Assembly (NCBI GenBank): GCA_900770255.1
Contig: CAAGJN010000060.1
Coordinates: 1-13,122 of the forward strand
From: Clostridia bacterium
Lineage (GTDB): Bacteria; Bacillota; Clostridia; Oscillospirales; Acutalibacteraceae
Direction of reading: 5' to 3'
DNA: 13,122 nucleotides
Shown here piece by piece: positions 12,514 to 13,122 of the stretch. The position numbers were made by a program, and so were the translations under genes. Position 1 is the stretch's first letter; each line of letters begins with the position of its first letter. The notes below the pieces were generated by a model. The model saw only the letters and a program-made list of their open reading frames with translations, ran no database searches and was not told the origin of the DNA.

Positions 12514-12684
12514 ATGAAAAAGGACAACGAAACAAAGCTTCAAAACGCATGGAATGTTTTTCATTCGAGCGGCAGGGTCGAGGACTATCTCTTTTTCGCG
12601 CGGATGTCAAACTGCGCGGGAGAGGAGGAGCACAATGCAGACGCAGACGGACGGTCTGATAATCAAATCAAGGGATATCAATGA
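12514..12684 (+). CDS. yqzL: YqzL-like small protein
   Basis: A 56-residue reading frame with the short signature of the YqzL family: a Trp, a Phe, a Ser-Gly turn and a Tyr-Leu in the spacing LQNAWNVFHSSGRVEDYLFF (residues 9-28). Bacillus YqzL, of unknown function, has the same W-x2-F-x2-(S/T)-G-x2-x2-Y-L pattern and also sits between era and recO. An in-frame TAG directly precedes the ATG, fixing the earliest start. The nearest GGAGGAG is over 20 bases upstream, so initiation looks weak. The last 17 codons overlap recO in another reading frame for 50 bases, and the tail after residue 36 is acidic, low in hydrophobics and probably disordered. The signature and position support it; the C-terminal length is less certain. 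Confidence 0.72.
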   Translation: MKKDNETKLQNAWNVFHSSGRVEDYLFFARMSNCAGEEEHNADADGRSDNQIKGYQ

Positions 12685-13122
12685 AAGCGACACCGTCGTC
12701 AAGGTGCTCACGGGCGATCTCGGGCTTATATCGGCTTTCGCCAACGGTACTAAGCGCGTGCGAAGCCGAACAGCGAGCGCCGCAGTCTCGCCCATGACCT
12801 ACTCGCATCTGACGCTCTACCGCGGGCGCGACAGCTACATAATCGACGACGCAAAGGCTATCGACGTTTTTTTTGGCCTGCGCGAGGATATAGAAAAGCT
12901 CTCGCTGGCGAACTATTTCTGCGAGCTCGCAGGCGAATTTTCGCCTGAAAACACGCAGGCTAACGAGTTTCTGAGTCTCACTCTCAATTTGATGCACCTG
13001 CTCTCCGAGGACAGGCGCAGCGCGGACTTTCTCAAACCCGTCGGCGAGCTCAGGATGCTCGCTCTCGCGGGCTATATGCCGGAGCTTACAGGCTGCATAA
13101 ACTGCGGAGAGGAGCTGCCCAA
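12635..13122 (+). CDS. recO: DNA repair protein RecO (5' part, cut by the window edge)
   Basis: The first 162 residues of RecO, which loads RecA in the RecFOR pathway of gap repair by binding single-stranded DNA and annealing strands. The N-terminal OB-fold is recognisable: TDGLIIKSRDINESDTVVKV (5-24), then LTGDLGLISAFANGTKRVRS (25-44). A helical domain follows, and the first half of the zinc motif, CINC (Cys154, Cys157), is near the edge. The second Cys pair and the C-terminus are beyond 13122. A very strong AGAGGAGGAG lies 4 bases before the ATG, inside the yqzL-like gene. A T8 run at about 12868-12875 within the coding region is a possible slippage or sequencing-error site, but the frame is intact. 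Confidence 0.94.
   Translation, partial: MQTQTDGLIIKSRDINESDTVVKVLTGDLGLISAFANGTKRVRSRTASAAVSPMTYSHLTLYRGRDSYIIDDAKAIDVFFGLREDIEKLSLANYFCELAGEFSPENTQANEFLSLTLNLMHLLSEDRRSADFLKPVGELRMLALAGYMPELTGCINCGEELP

Noticed and set aside
12447..12659. A 70-codon plus-strand frame overlapping the yqzL-like gene.
   Set aside because: It is basic with no hydrophobic core or family signature. The alternative frame at 12514 carries the YqzL pattern and conserved position.

Overview
The window looks like a chromosomal segment of an anaerobic Gram-positive bacterium of the class Clostridia, probably an Oscillospiraceae-like gut lineage. The evidence is a complete Rnf complex in the order C-D-G-E-A-B, the phoH-ybeY-dgkA-era-yqzL-recO housekeeping cluster of Firmicutes, strong AGGAGG-type ribosome binding sites, and GC-rich codon endings such as CTC, GCC, GAC and CGC. 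This placement is inferred; there is no rRNA in the window.

Layout. (1) 1-212 is a promoter-rich leader with promoter-like hexamers on both strands, suggesting a gene leaving the window to the left opposite a TetR-type regulator. (2) 213-1858, plus strand: the TetR-type regulator, then a stand-alone acyltransferase-fold protein of the 2-oxoacid dehydrogenase E2 family with no lipoyl domain. (3) 1859-2114: a convergent intergenic region with three hairpins, one of them a perfect 36-bp palindrome that ends the Rnf transcript. (4) 9171-2115, minus strand: one tightly packed nine-gene array, apbE, a NusG-domain-II protein, a Gx-type membrane protein, then rnfC-rnfD-rnfG-rnfE-rnfA-rnfB. (5) 9172-9506: a divergent AT-rich promoter region. 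(6) 9507-13122, plus strand: phoH, ybeY, dgkA, era, a small yqzL-like gene and the 5' part of recO, which runs off the right edge.

How the genes work together. Rnf couples ferredoxin:NAD+ oxidoreduction to Na+ or H+ translocation. ApbE covalently attaches FMN to Rnf subunits, and the target threonine motifs are visible in RnfG and RnfD. The two small proteins between apbE and rnfC belong to families of poorly known function that recur in flavin-based extracytosolic electron-transfer loci. Their placement inside the Rnf operon is the most interesting biology here. The plus-strand cluster serves ribosome maturation and RNA processing (YbeY, Era, possibly PhoH), lipid-carrier phosphorylation (DgkA) and recombinational repair (RecO).

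I found no CRISPR array, transposon, tRNA, rRNA or prophage. Most of the window is ordinary core genome. The items worth a second look are the ApbE/NusG-II/Gx-Rnf operon, the orphan E2-like enzyme with an altered active-site motif, the palindromic terminator, and the long yqzL-recO overlap.
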